Assembly: GCA_021234155.1 (NCBI GenBank) | Contig: JAJEKV010000001.1 | Span: forward strand, 1,115,927 to 1,179,926 | Direction of reading: 5' to 3' | DNA length: 64,000 nt | From: Isoetes taiwanensis | Taxonomy: Eukaryota; Streptophyta; Lycopodiopsida; Isoetales; Isoetaceae | Part shown: piece by piece, positions 12,346-23,970 of the stretch | How the letters are laid out: each line of letters starts with the position of its first letter | Position numbering within the stretch: position 1 is the first letter of the stretch | Notes under the pieces: generated by a model | Database searches by the model: none | What the model was told of the DNA's origin: nothing | What the model saw: the letters and a program-made list of their open reading frames with translations, nothing else | Program-made: the position numbers and the translations under genes

Positions 12346-12995
12346 ATCAATTAGAATAGAGCAATATTATCTTGTAGGGTATGACTTGAGTAGTCTAAGG
12401 CCTATAAATACGTATAATCAACAAAAGAAACAAACAATTTTAGTAGGGATATATATTTTTATGAAATAGTATAGACAAAAGGACAAGATAAAAGCGGTCC
12501 AAAATCGTGAAAGGAAGTGAACAAAACCAAAGTCCTTACGATTTTGAGACCTAAGATCATAATGATAATGGAGATGGAAAGTCTGAAAATAAGAGATGTG
12601 AAAGTCGATCGCCCGAGAAGGAGCATAACCCTAAAAATTTAGAAACAAACAAAAAAAAAAAGTTACCGCAAATACGAGGAGGAAAAGAACTTAAATGGTT
12701 AAAGTGAAAAGAAGAGAAGGAGGACAAAAGCTCAAGACTTCAAGGTGAGATGATGAAGATTGGCCCCAAAAGGTGTTTGATAGAAGAAGAAAATGGGAAA
12801 AGTCTAAAATTAAAAGCGTGAACATGAAATAAACAACATTCTTGCTATATTAGGGCGACATTCCATTGTCATATGAAGGCAGGATCAAAAAAAAGTGAAT
12901 TCAAAAATTAGAAAGAAGCAATGCAAGAGCAAATGAGTTCATTTGAAAAAACACATATGAATTAGTAAAAATATCGAGGAGGGCAAAAATATTGT
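12346..12995. other. A-rich intergenic sequence, no gene recognised
   Basis: Purine-rich, with many frames closed by stops. Part may be decayed copia sequence between integrase and reverse transcriptase, because the next recognisable block is a copia reverse transcriptase in the same orientation. No individual motif supports this. Confidence 0.3.
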
Positions 12996-13262
12996 TTTGA
13001 AACAAATGGATATTCAAAGGTCAAAACTAGGCCAAATGGAAAATCTAAGTAATACAAAGCTTCGGCTAGTGGCACAAGTTTTCTCAAAAGAAAGAGATAG
13101 AATATGATGAGACCTTTTCTTTTTTAGTCAAATTAGCAAGTTATGCACATGCATATAAACTGGATATGCACCACATGGATGTCAAAACAACCTTTCTAAA
13201 TGCAAATTTAGAAAATGAAATCTTTATGAAGCAAGCCTCACGGTTATGGAATTGGAAATGAT
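12996..13262 (+). pseudogene. Ty1/copia reverse transcriptase fragment
   Basis: Across several frames the translation gives the copia RT landmarks in order. First is NKWIFK followed by RPNG-K. Next is a degraded YKA(RL)VAQ-FS, then YDET-F. In the last block one frame reads VKLASYAHAYKLDMHHMD then VKTTFLNANLENEIFMKQ. The MDVKTAFLNG-like motif is the family's hallmark catalytic neighbourhood. At least three frameshifts or stops break it. It continues, after an interruption, into the RNase H part at 15997. Confidence 0.8.
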
Positions 13263-15715
13263 ATGGTTTGGAGATTAGGGAAGGCTATGTATGGGCTGGA
13301 AATAGTCACTTAGATAATGGTATTTTTAATGCAGGGAAATTATAGAATGATGAAAATCTTTATGTGTTTCAGCAAAGGCAAAAACACTGCATAATAGCAC
13401 TATATCTTGGCGATTACATGCAGGAAATGCGAGAACACAAGAAGTTCTTGAAAAAGAAGTATCTAATATCTAGCATTATAACGGGGTTTTGTGATTTTAT
13501 TGTGCTTTTGGCATGGTTTTCATATGATTTCATGGGCGTATTACGAGGTATATCTTCCGATTATATCTAGAGTGCATGCATATTTCAATGGCATATTATC
13601 TATGGTTTTACAATGGTTTTGCATTGCATATTTATACCTTCAGAAATAACTTATCTCTTTACTCCCAAAAATACATGCAAAGTATCGAGACCCTTTACTT
13701 TAGGGTTCGTGGAAGAAAGGATTTTAAGGTTTAGCATTTAATGTGAGGAAGAAAAGAAAAGATTCGGCGGAGAAGATTGGCGTTCATAGTGAAATGATCT
13801 GATATTATTCGTTAAAAGTGGCGTTCATAGTGGAAATGATCTGATATTATTCGTTAATGGTTCCAGTGTTGGGCAAAGTCTGCGGCACTATACAAATCCT
13901 CCGTCTAGGTTTGCGATTTGATTGTTCAACATCAATATGTCGGATTCTGCTTCCGTCCACTAAAATCATAGTTTAGGACTTTGGCCGGTACACTTTTCTC
14001 CAACTGGAATTTATAGGGTTTTATGTGAAGAAACTAGGGTCTGCTGAAGATTTTGACTGCCTGTTATCACCGTAGCTATGCATGATAAGTTCAGTATTCT
14101 GCTTCCACTTTGAACTTCTGCAATAGAAGAAAGGGCATTCATCTCTATATCTTTTTGTTCTTAGATTTCTCTGATTTGGGTGAAAGATTACCTACCAAGG
14201 CAGCATTTGCGTTGGCCTATTTGCTTCTGGGTATTGATGCTTCATTCTCTGATTTTTCCTTTTAAGTAGAGGCTTCTATTATGGCCCATTCTTTGTTTTA
14301 TCTGGGGACGATTTGATAGTTGGGTGATGAGTTTTTGGTGGGCTGCATCCTGGATCTGCAACGAAGTGATTCACACAAGCTTCCTTTGTGCCCTTTGATC
14401 TTCACAGCCTCCTTCAACAAACTTCCTCTCTGCCCTTTGATCCGCAGGCTTGCAATCGACTCATTTAGCAATAGGAGTAGCCGATTAAAGTTTTAAAATC
14501 CGATTAACTTGAGAAGGAGCAAGAAATTTTCCAATAGGGTGCAAAATATTTGCCTTAACACTGTGGTTTACCTTGTGCATAATTTATCAGTCTTGAATCA
14601 GAAGTTATTGGGTGGACTTTTTTTTGGAAAGATGGCAGAGGTTAGTTTGAAAATTAGCATACATGGTCGCAAAGCTGGGCTCCAGGGATTAGCTGCCAAG
14701 GCTAATTGTAGAGGATGTGTAACTCTGGAGAAGGTATCCTTTTTTTCTTTATCAGATTATGGGCGCAATGCAATCTTAATGTTTGTCTTGTAAAAGACTC
14801 TCCCATGAAGATTTTGGAGCTATTTTTAGCTTCCAGAGTTGGGAGACATTCTTCAAGGAGGCCTTCATGTGGAGATGCCTTTGAATGATTGGGTATTTGA
14901 AGGATTCAAACAATCTAATGAGCTCTACAGACTACTGAGAGGCCCTCTTCTAGATCTCTGGACCAATTCCTATTGATAGTCAATTTGAATACTTTTGTTT
15001 TACAGACCATCAGGCCTTTATAACAGAGGATTGTAGTCAGGTTTATAAGAAATTAGGCATGGAAATTAATAGAAAGTAAATTAGGTGATTTGAAATGCAA
15101 ACTTTGGGGGTTTGAATTGAGCAATATAATCATAACCTGGCATGCTTTGGTTTCTTTCTTGCTGGATACAGATCATAGAAGGATATCAAGCCTACAAGCT
15201 TGTATTATCTGCTTATCATGTGAAGCATTAACGTTTTGGACTTGTTTTCTGATTGTTGGTGTAGAAATTTTTACATTCTTTGATGAGTAGTGCCCTCCTC
15301 AATTTTGTACAATACCGGTTGGCTACATGAAATTGAACTAATATACGCTACTCAGCGGAACATTTGATGTCCTTAGATTTGTCACTTGTGTGGAATTTTT
15401 ACATTGATGATGAATAGTTTTATCTAGATCAGCGAGGTCAGATAACATGTTTTACCATAAATGATGTAATATTATTCTATAATGTTTTAACTTGTCGTTA
15501 AGATTCTCATGTAGCTGATGGTATGGTGGTGTTTCCGACCAAGATATATGTAACATCGCTTATGTGGGCTGCAAATGGTTCACGGTGTTCAACTTGCATG
15601 ATTAACCGATCAAAAACCGTTAGAAGAAGGGGAGTGAGGAGCATTGATGCTTTCCTTGACACTTGATGCATAAGTAGCAAATCACCATATTCTTCTGCAG
15701 GTTGTTTATTTTTTG
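13263..15715. other. Insertion-like stretch separating copia RT and RNase H, no gene recognised
   Basis: In intact copia elements RT and RNase H lie roughly 1 kb apart. Here they are 2.7 kb apart, so much of this stretch is probably inserted or foreign. It holds a 38-bp tandem duplication ('gcgttcatagtg', 'gatctgatattattcgttaa') at about 13780-13858. It also has an open frame at 14509-14793 with no recognisable domain. Text-like C/T-rich exonic composition around 14000-14500 hints at a gene fragment, but nothing is identifiable. Confidence 0.35.
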
Positions 15716-15789
15716 GCACTTATGTAGTTACATAAACAACCTCTATAGTGTATATTTCTTGGCACTTATACACTTACATAAGCGAACAA

Positions 15790-15975
15790 ACTAGCCCATA
15801 AAAGTTTACCTATGTTTTGCTTTAGTTAAGGCAGAAGGGCCAAATTTTAATATAACAATCAACACACAACTATCATTAACATTATTAACACAAACCATTG
15901 CATTTAACACATTTAAATTAAAATCCCCTTAAACCCCCTTTGGTTTGGGTGCATATTCACCGCGGGGGGTTCACG
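15790..15975 (-). repeat. Dispersed repeat family R1, reverse orientation
   Basis: Contains 'taaaccccctttggtttggg' then 'tgcatattcacc', the reverse complement of the R1 core. It is preceded by the A-rich 'aacacaaaccat' tail as in the copy at 57931-58190. Similarity continues weakly into 'gagcatattgccctttattcc'. Confidence 0.6.
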
Positions 15976-15996
15976 TAGAGGCGGCGAATTTGTCGG

Positions 15997-16560
15997 ATGA
16001 GCATATTGCCCTTTATTCCAAGATCTGGACCCGTAAGCATCAATATTAATACAATCTGCTTGAGGAAGTTTGGCATGATTGGTGCAAGTTTACCGCACAC
16101 CACTAGTACTGAACACAAGATTTCAGCTATTATGAGGCCCAAAATTGAGCAAGCAATTATAGACATATCAAATGTACCATACATGGAGCTAATAGGGCTC
16201 CCTTCTTCTTTGTATGTTAGAAACTATACAAGGCGACATATCTTTTGTTGTGAATTTACTATTAGATATTCTAACAATCTTGGAAGGCAACTTGGATATT
16301 TTGCAAAAGGAATTTTAAGATATCTGAAGGGAAGCCAAGAAGAAGGTATATTGTACAAAAATGGCGATCTTGTTCTACATGCTTATTGTCATGTAAATTG
16401 GACAAGTAATCTTCATCATAGAAAGTCTACATTACAGTTTTGCTTAATGCTTGGAGGAGGAGTTGTTGCCTGGAAATGTAAGAACCAAATGTTGCAATGT
16501 CTTTAGTAGAAGCAAAATATGCTGCATCTAGTTTAGTAGCTAAAAAGAAATTATCACGGT
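15997..16560 (+). pseudogene. Ty1/copia RNase H domain fragment
   Basis: The frame 15997-16506 gives 169 residues. From about residue 52 they follow copia RNase H: VPYMELIG-L, then YFAKGILRYLKGSQEEGILY, then GDLVLHAYCHVNWTSNL, then RKST and GGGVVAWKCKNQ. After a +1 shift the next frame continues as AMSLVEAKYAASSLVAKK, the usual VALSSTEAEY-like block. Catalytic acidic residues are partly replaced (CHVNW for the usual DADWAGD). It is therefore a dead copy even apart from the frameshift. Confidence 0.85.
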
Positions 16561-18586
16561 GCTAGAAGATTACTAGATAAAATGTGGTTTGATTCAAAGA
16601 GATACCCGCAGTTTTTTGGTATATAACGATCTCGATTGCATTGCTCAACATAAAATTACGTCTTCTTCAAAGAACCAAGCACATTGAGTCATATGTACAT
16701 TTTATTGGAGGAATGGTGGCCAAAAAGTGTGTTTCTCTCTAATCGTTAGCACCGGGGAAGAGATTGTAGACATACTTTCAAAAGCAACATTCTTGGAAAA
16801 GTTTATGCTATTTAAACACAACTGGGAGTTCTGGATCTAAGTCAAGGCAAAGCTTAGGGGAAAAGCAGGATATCACGAATATCATATGAAAGGGGAAGAT
16901 GCAATATTTCATGTGCACATTAAATGTTATTTGATTTAATAGTCCATGGTTCATATTCAACCTGTATGAACTTGTTTTTTAAATGTTGAAGATTCAAAGG
17001 GTCAAATGACCTAGTGACCGAGATAAAAATTTAAATTTAGAAGCATGCTAAATCAAAATTTGTTGTGTTGTCCGGATTCTCCAAACCTACAACTTGATTT
17101 CGAAATTGATATATTACTCGGTGTCAAAGGAAATGGCGGGATGAGAATGATGTAAGCCAAGGCAAAATGTTTCAATGCTTTCCAAAATTAATAGTGCAAG
17201 TTTTGAATCCATTATGAACAATATTTCTATGGTCTAAAAGCTTGTTATAGAGAGAGTTTGAATGGTTTATACCACAAGTGCTTTGCAACCATTGAACCTT
17301 GTCTTTTCATAAGTTTACAACAACCTCAACCTCATAGAATGGTTATTTAATGAGGGTGATAAAATGAGTTTTTTGGAAGATCTGAAAATTTTTTGGCATC
17401 AAAGAAGGCCAAAAGATTTTAATCCAGAATGACTTGAGAGAATATTAAAAAGTTCTCCACCACCAGAAAAAAATAGAAGCTATAGCCATTAGATATTTAG
17501 TTACCCAAAATATACCCCAACATGCCAAAGCTCACTAACGAATTGTCCCTTAATAGGGTCAATTCGAAAGATATATAATTGCGACTCAAATGGGCAAACG
17601 ATCTATTAAGATTTCCACACCTTTTCAACCATAAACTAGAAATGCTACAATTTTTGTTATGTGACAGTCTCAGTTGCATTGCTCTTACAAAAACTCCAGA
17701 CGTCTTCGAAGAACTAAGCAAATTGAGTCATATGTACATTTTATTAGAGACATGGTGGCCAAGAAGTACATTTTGGTCTAATACATTAGCACATAGGAGC
17801 GGACTCTAGACATACTTACAAAAGCAGCATTCTTGAAAAGTTTACGTTATTCAAATGCAAGCCCGAAAGTCCGCGGTTCTAGATCAAGGCAAAGCTTAGA
17901 GAAAAACAAACATCTGAATATGATATGAAAGGAAAAGATGAAGTAGTTCATGTGCACATTAGATGTTATTTGATTTAGTAGTTAGGATTCAAAGCGTCGA
18001 ATGACCTAGTGATAGATAAAAATTTAAATCTAAAACATGCTAAATCAGAGCATTTGTATTATCTCAATTCTCAGACCCTACAACTTGATTTTGAAATTGA
18101 TATATTGCTCCATGTGGAGGAAATGACAAGATCTTGAGAATGATGTAAGACAAGACAAAATGTTTTAATGCTTTTCAAAATGAATAGTGCAAGTTTTGAA
18201 TCCATTATGAACAATATTCTGTGGTCTAAAGTTTGTTGTAGAGAGAGTTTGAATGGTGATACCACAAATGCCTTGCAAACATTGAACCTTGTCTTTTCAT
18301 AACTTTACAATAAGCCTCAACCTCCCTCAAATTAGGTAGAATGCTTTTTGTAATGAGGGTGATAAAATGAGTTTTTTCGGCAGATCTGAAATTTTTTTGG
18401 CATCGGAGGCCAAAGACCTTGAATCCACAATCATTTGAGAAGATACTAGAAGGTTCTCCATCATCAAAGAAAGAACTAGAAGCTATAGCGGTTAGATGTT
18501 TAGATATATCAAAATATACTCCAAGATGCCAAAACTTACTATGAATTACCCCTTGGCGGGGTCAATTCTAAAGATACCCACAATTC
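16561..18586 (+). repeat. Two tandem ~1-kb copies of a copia 3' end
   Basis: Units 16561-17585 and 17586-18586 align along their length. Each has a copia C-terminal coding remnant ('tgcattgct', 'gaactaagcaaattgagtca', 'tagacatacttacaaaagca'), then 'gggaaaagatg..catgtgcacattag', then a noncoding tail ending '(cc)ttrrygggtcaattc'. The translated remnant corresponds to the copia phrase DNQSAIAL...HIDVRYHFIRD...VADIFTKAL. Unit 1 continues from the RNase H fragment at 15997, so the second unit is a tandem duplication of the element's end. Both units are non-functional. Confidence 0.7.
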
Positions 18587-19794
18587 GGCTTTGAGGAGTC
18601 AATTCCAACTCCACGATCTGATAAGTGCGCCCGACTTGTCGAGATCGTCCTCTAAACCGCATTTTGAAGCGAAGCGAGACATGGACACCTTTGGATCGAG
18701 AGGAGTGAACCGGGGATCAGGTATTTGGTCGATCAAATAGCATAAACCTTACTCCGACCTTGAATCGGTGGGTTTAGCCTATTAGATCACCTAGCAGCCA
18801 AGTAGATCGAGAGATTGACCTAACTAAAGAACCTAACTCTATGAGATAGATTAGTTCTTTATTATTTATTATGTTGATATGATGGGCGGATGGATTACGT
18901 GAACTCATTGTATGGGAAGGGGGTAGAGACTTAAAAGCTTAGTAGATGATGCTCCTAGTTAGTCCCTCTTAGTGCATTACTAGATTTAGGCACATGTGTA
19001 CAAGAACCCCACACGGTTGTGTGGCGAAGGGGCAGGCCCAGCTTAGAATGAGGTTAAATGTTCGACCCTTGGCCGTCCCTGCGGTGTGTAAAGGCCTATG
19101 GGGATGAGTGACTAGGTCTAATGGCTTGCCAGCGAGTGTGGGTAAGGCATGGGCTCGACACATCGTGGGGTGGAGTTCACCTTTCGATGGGTTAAGTCGA
19201 GAATAAAGGCGGTGGCCCTCTAGTCACCTGGAGTCCGACATGTAGATCTCTGCGGAGGGAGTGATCCCTACACGCCCCATCGGAATTTGGGAGATGTAAC
19301 CGAGGGAATAGCCCCCTTTGGCTATGCACCGTGAGCCGGATCGAGTCCCAACACTTTTCAACCTACTACGCAAAGTGTGCACGGGGAGGCGGATGGAGTG
19401 GACAACCCAATGCCATGTTCTTATGCGGCCCAATCCATTGTCATGATTAAATGCGCAATGAACTCGAAGGCCCAAGCTTGTCGGTCTATCCACATATATG
19501 CGAGCCTTGGGTAGGAACTTCCTTTGTATTGTCTTTGATCTTTGTCTATGCAGATATGTGGTGAGCCATCCTTGAGATGGTCATGATGTGCTTTGATGTA
19601 TATGTACTTACATATGTTTACGCTTCAGCGACTAGGTAGGCCACGAGGAGGCGGGGGTAAATGACACCTTCATTCTTCCCCTTTGGATTTGCGGTGATGT
19701 GTGGAGAGCCTTGTATCGGCGTGGGCTGGTATAGGGGATGAACTCTGTTTGTATATCGATGAGTGCACCGTATATGAGTAGGGGATGTCCGCGG
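18587..19794 (+). mobile_element. 5' LTR (copy 3), 5'-truncated, Helitron-free
   Basis: It begins at 'attcggctttgaggagtcaa', joined abruptly to the copia tail, and follows copies 1 and 2 to '(tat)gagtaggggatgtccgc'. At 18864/18865 it reads ttctttatta|tttattatg. Copies 1 and 2 carry Helitron A at exactly that point, so this is the unoccupied state. A primer-binding-site match follows directly, which marks this LTR as the 5' LTR of an element running rightwards. Confidence 0.75.
18864..18865. other. Empty insertion site of Helitron A
   Basis: The junction A|T between 'ttctttatta' and 'tttattatgttgatatgatg' equals the left flank plus right flank of Helitron A in both duplicated LTR copies, with no lost or gained base. 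Confidence 0.9.
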
Positions 19795-19806
19795 TGGTAT
19801 CGAGCA
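19795..19806 (+). other. Primer binding site, initiator tRNA-Met type
   Basis: tggtatcgagc matches the common plant retrotransposon PBS TGGTATCAGAGC except for one missing A. It lies directly after the LTR end. The missing base falls in a CAG word, the class of word that is inconsistent between the duplicate copies here. That makes a sequencing slip plausible. Confidence 0.65.
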
Positions 19807-19989
19807 ATGTTCTTGGAGACCAGAGCAAAGCAACGACCATGCTACTTGACCATGCTTCGGTAGTACTAACTTGATAGGATCCTCAAACCTCGAAAAGTGG
19901 GAAAATGTTTTCTCATTTTTGTAGTTTGTGCTAAGCTAGTAACAATTAAGCGAATTGGAACTTAATAAGACTAAAAAGAATGAGCCAAA

Positions 19990-20315
19990 AATTTGCCAGG
20001 TAAGGTGGTCTCACATTTCGTGCACTGGTCGAAGAAGAACTAAACTCGGTTCTTGGCGAGGCTTGCGGGTAAAGGTAAGGTGGTCTCACGGCTCGGCGCT
20101 GGTGAAGAACTAAACTTCATAAGGTAAAGGTGGTCTCGCGGCTTCGGCGCTGGTGAAGAACTAAACTTCAATTCTTGAAGGTGGTCTCCGGCTTCGGCGT
20201 CGGTCGAAGAACTAAGCGGTCGAAGAACTAAACTTCAATTCTTGAAGGTGGTCTCCGCGATTTCGCGCTGGTCGAAGAACTAAACTTCAATTCTTGGCGA
20301 GCACTAAACTTCAAT
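19990..20315 (+). repeat. Minisatellite, ~60-bp unit x 5, in LTR-element leader
   Basis: The unit is built from 'aaggtggtctc', 'ggcttcggcgctggt', 'gaagaactaaacttcaatt' and 'cttggcgag'. About five units vary in length by deletions, and a relic lies at 20478-20515. It sits in the untranslated leader between PBS and the presumed gag start. It contains no open frame. Confidence 0.85.
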
Positions 20316-21280
20316 TCTTCATACCTAGACCATGTCCAAACTAGTCAAAACACCTCCAAATTGACCAAGTAAAAGGAGTCCATTACGCCTAACTTCGAGG
20401 AGACTAGCATGAATAGACCTTTAGATCACCCAAATTGGACAAGTTTAACCCAATTTACAGCCCAATGTCTCCACTGGCAGCGCTGGTCAAAGAACTAAAC
20501 TTTAGTTTTTGGCGAGGGCGCAACTATGAACCTCAAACTTTGAACTTCCATAACTTGAGCTCTGAGGCTCCAAATCGCTGAAAATTGTTGCAATAGGACC
20601 ATTAGACAGCCTAGAATCCATTTGTGAGCTCAAATTAGGCTAGAAATGTCAAACCCCAACTCAAAATGACCAAAAATTGTTCAAACCCTTGAATTGTTTT
20701 TCCAAACTATGGTTTGTTTGTAAATAGAAGCATACCTCATTAGTAGCTCATAAGTATTGCTCTCATTTCGAAGCTGATGCCTTACTCCTAGATAGAAGTG
20801 CCCAAGAACACCCCTTTGTTATAGTCATCTAGACCTCGACATACCAACCCAAGTCCAAATTTTGTTGGTACATCACCTCTGGTCATGCCAAAGCATAAAC
20901 CTTGACCTAATTCGGTGTCCTCCTAATAGAGTTTGACTTATATAGCCGCCACATTGACACTCCCTATTGCCGAGATACCTAGAAAGGAGCTAGAGTCTAG
21001 AGCTGCCCAAGTCACCTCATGTGTAGAGATTGGACTCCCCAAACCAACTTTGTTAGGACCTTAGAGTATGCCTCAAACATCATGGAGGTTTTGCAAAACA
21101 ACCCTCATGTCATGCCATACCACCGTCCTAATATCCATAGACTTGGATATTATAGATATGTCTCGATAATGTCTTTGCTTTCGAGCCATCTTGCTTGTTT
21201 ATAGAGCCCAAAATGTTGTAGAAGAGCCCTTCAAGTAGACCCTTAGACTCTAGAACATACAAAAGCGTTACTTTCGAGAA
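20316..21280 (+). other. Presumed leader of LTR element, no gene
   Basis: Continues from the PBS and minisatellite. Stop codons occur in all frames. An open frame at 21019-21204 has no recognisable domain. Nothing else is seen. Confidence 0.4.
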
Positions 21281-23970
21281 GGGCGGGGCTAGAACCCGCG
21301 AGAAGAGGAGGTAGAGGCGCAACCCCTTCAAGACATCAAGGTCAAGAGAGGGAAGCACAGCGACAAACACCTAAAGCCCGACAAGCGGTAGAGAGCGGGA
21401 CACCATCGGCCTAGCATCAATCTTCATCAAATGGGAAGGATATTTGGTAACAAAGCGGCATCAAAAATTTTCTAGATGCAACCTCTAAACTACCTGCGTC
21501 CATGAGCTCACATCGGAAAAGAGGATCTCGGCGCCTTCACCAACTTCGCGCACATGAGTTTCAAATGGAAGAAAGCAAAGGCGACAAAATACAGTGCGGG
21601 GAAAGGCGTTAGAATCGATATCGCGTAGCATCATGAGCTAGGGCGGCGAAGGCATAATCTTACTGTCAGGAGAGAAGTCATGGCGACGGGGGGCGTATAG
21701 AAACCGGAGGAAAGACCACCGCGACCTTGCGGCCCGGTAGCTCAGCGAATGTCAAGCAATGTCAACAAAAGGAGCAACCAAGCTACGCAACCACAAAGCA
21801 CCTAAGGCTGACCTAGGACAAGCTTCCGGCTCCCTTGCACCGGCGGAGAACTTTCATCGGTTCAAAAAGTAGGAGACCATGAGGGGAGGATGCATATCGG
21901 GGAAGGAACATCTGGAGCTTGAAGGCCTATATCGGCATTAGGGGCAAGATCAAGGAGGGAGCATATTCTGCTCGAACAAAATTCGGACCCGAAACACCTA
22001 GAAACCAAAGGAAGAACGACCTTACTATGTCGCCCCGAGTCACGAGACTTCGAATGGATAGGACCCAAAGGGCCGGAGAGCGACCTAGCCGGGCCGGTAC
22101 AAATCACACAAAGGCGACGGAAAGGGCTATGATAGGTGCAATGGAGATGACCATACTTCGGAGCACGGGGAGGCACCTCGGAATGTAGCAAAGCCCAAGC
22201 AGCGGGAAAGTACTTTTCGAGAAATTCAACATGCACCGGAGGAATGACAATGCACGCCCTCACGCGACCACAATCTGGGCTGTGAAGACATTCAAGAATG
22301 CCATTTGGCTGCCTTGGCCGGTGATTCTACTCAAGCGATCAAGCGGCACGCACGCCGGCAACCACAGCGAAACCGCGCATGTAGGGGCGTTGGCGGTCAC
22401 CGCATTCCTCACGGCGAATATACACATTAAGGAGGAGCATCTTTCTCAAGGGATCACATCGGCCGAACACTCTTTGGCTGGCGTGGCGAGCTCGGATCGG
22501 ACATGAAGCTCAACAATAGTAGCGGCATCTCAAAGGAATCACGGAGTCAACGAGAACAAAGAAGATGCGGCAAAACCAAGGGGTCAAGCGATAGGATAGG
22601 AGGAAACCCTAAAGGAGTATAAACAATTAAGTAGATCTTAAGTAGTTGTTTTGAAAAAGTGGATGAATTAAAATCCCAATGTAAATGCGTATAGGTCTAT
22701 TGTATATCTCGGGTGCTCCACGGATATAGTGGAGAAACATGAGTTTAAAGTCATGTTTTACGGTTTAGTGCTTAGATCGAGGGAAGCTCCTTCGCCGACT
22801 ACCAAAGAGGAAGCAAGGAAGCACAACTATAGCCCAAGATCAAAATGGAAGAGCAAGTCACGAGGGAAAGCGACTGGAGGCCAAGCAAACCGCCGACTCC
22901 AAACACTTAGGAAGTGCCCTAAAGTAGAAAACGGCTTCGTCCACCCAATGTCGAGAATAAGAGACAACATCGGTCATGTCAAGATCATGTATTTGCACGG
23001 GACATCGTCGGGGCCAACACTACATCTCGTGGCAGCGGCAACACTTGGCGAACTTATGACCACGAGGGCCTCAACAATAGAAGGAGGAATGCCCGAGCAT
23101 CAGCGAGCCAACTAAGAAGGCAACATCTCGACAACCATAATTCCACCTTGTGGTAGTATAGGGTGATGCGCTATGACACATATATTAGATGGAGATGCAC
23201 TTACGAAAACGCTGCGGCGAGAGATATGCCTTCAACAACTAAGTGATGGCCGTCGGTACTTCTACCGATAATTAGAAGAGAAGAAGCCCGATCATATCTC
23301 CGACATGTAGCGCGTCAAGCGCCCAAGGTAGAAGCATTCGACACCTTAATGACAAGGATAGCAAGCTGAAGCACGCCCGGCAAAAAGAGTTCAAGATAAT
23401 AGCCAAGCTATTCAGCGACAAGAGTATATCTAAAGCGGTACTTCTTCAACTCAAGGATCAAAGGCTGCCGGATATAAGGATCCATCATCACGACAACATA
23501 GCCCGTGAGGGGAGGAGAGCCATGATGCCTTACTTGCCGGGGAGACCGACATGCATAGAGGGACAAAGGTGAGGGCGAAAGGCGGGAAGTGCTAGCAACC
23601 GACTTCTTCCACGAGCTTCCTAGGCAGCGGGAGAATCAAAGCCCGGCGAGCACAATCAAAGCCACCGGAAGGTACCTCAAAGAAGAAGGCGGCGCCAGCG
23701 TGGGCGTGACAGCGTCAAGCCATGTGTCGAGGGGATCAAACAAGGAAGTTTGGAAGCTTCGATGAAGCGAGCGATGACTTGCAGCGGACTTGCATGCAAC
23801 TTGGTGAACCAAGGATGGGCCGATCAAGAACAAGCTGCGAGAAGAGAACAACTCAGGAGGAGTATAGCCAAAGGAATCGCCTGACCTCAAAGAGGCGCCT
23901 TCAAATAGCTCCAAGTATCATGAAGGGGAACAATTCTTTGCCAGGAAACGAGGATTGGGAAGGAAATGCA
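21281..23970 (+). pseudogene. GC-rich, gag-like interior of LTR element, frames broken
   Basis: GC content rises sharply here relative to the surroundings. The text is rich in Arg, Lys, Gly, Glu and Ser codons. Frames of 80-130 codons on the plus strand (21919-22188, 22231-22506, 22729-23115, 23722-23973) are highly basic, as expected of a gag nucleocapsid tail. No CCHC zinc knuckle, protease or RT motif could be made out, so the gag label is inferred from position only: downstream of LTR, PBS and leader, on the same strand. Coding may be present but scrambled by indels. Confidence 0.35.

Noticed and set aside
19990-20315. CRISPR-like array
   Set aside because: Units are contiguous and variable, without unique spacers, in a eukaryotic retroelement leader.
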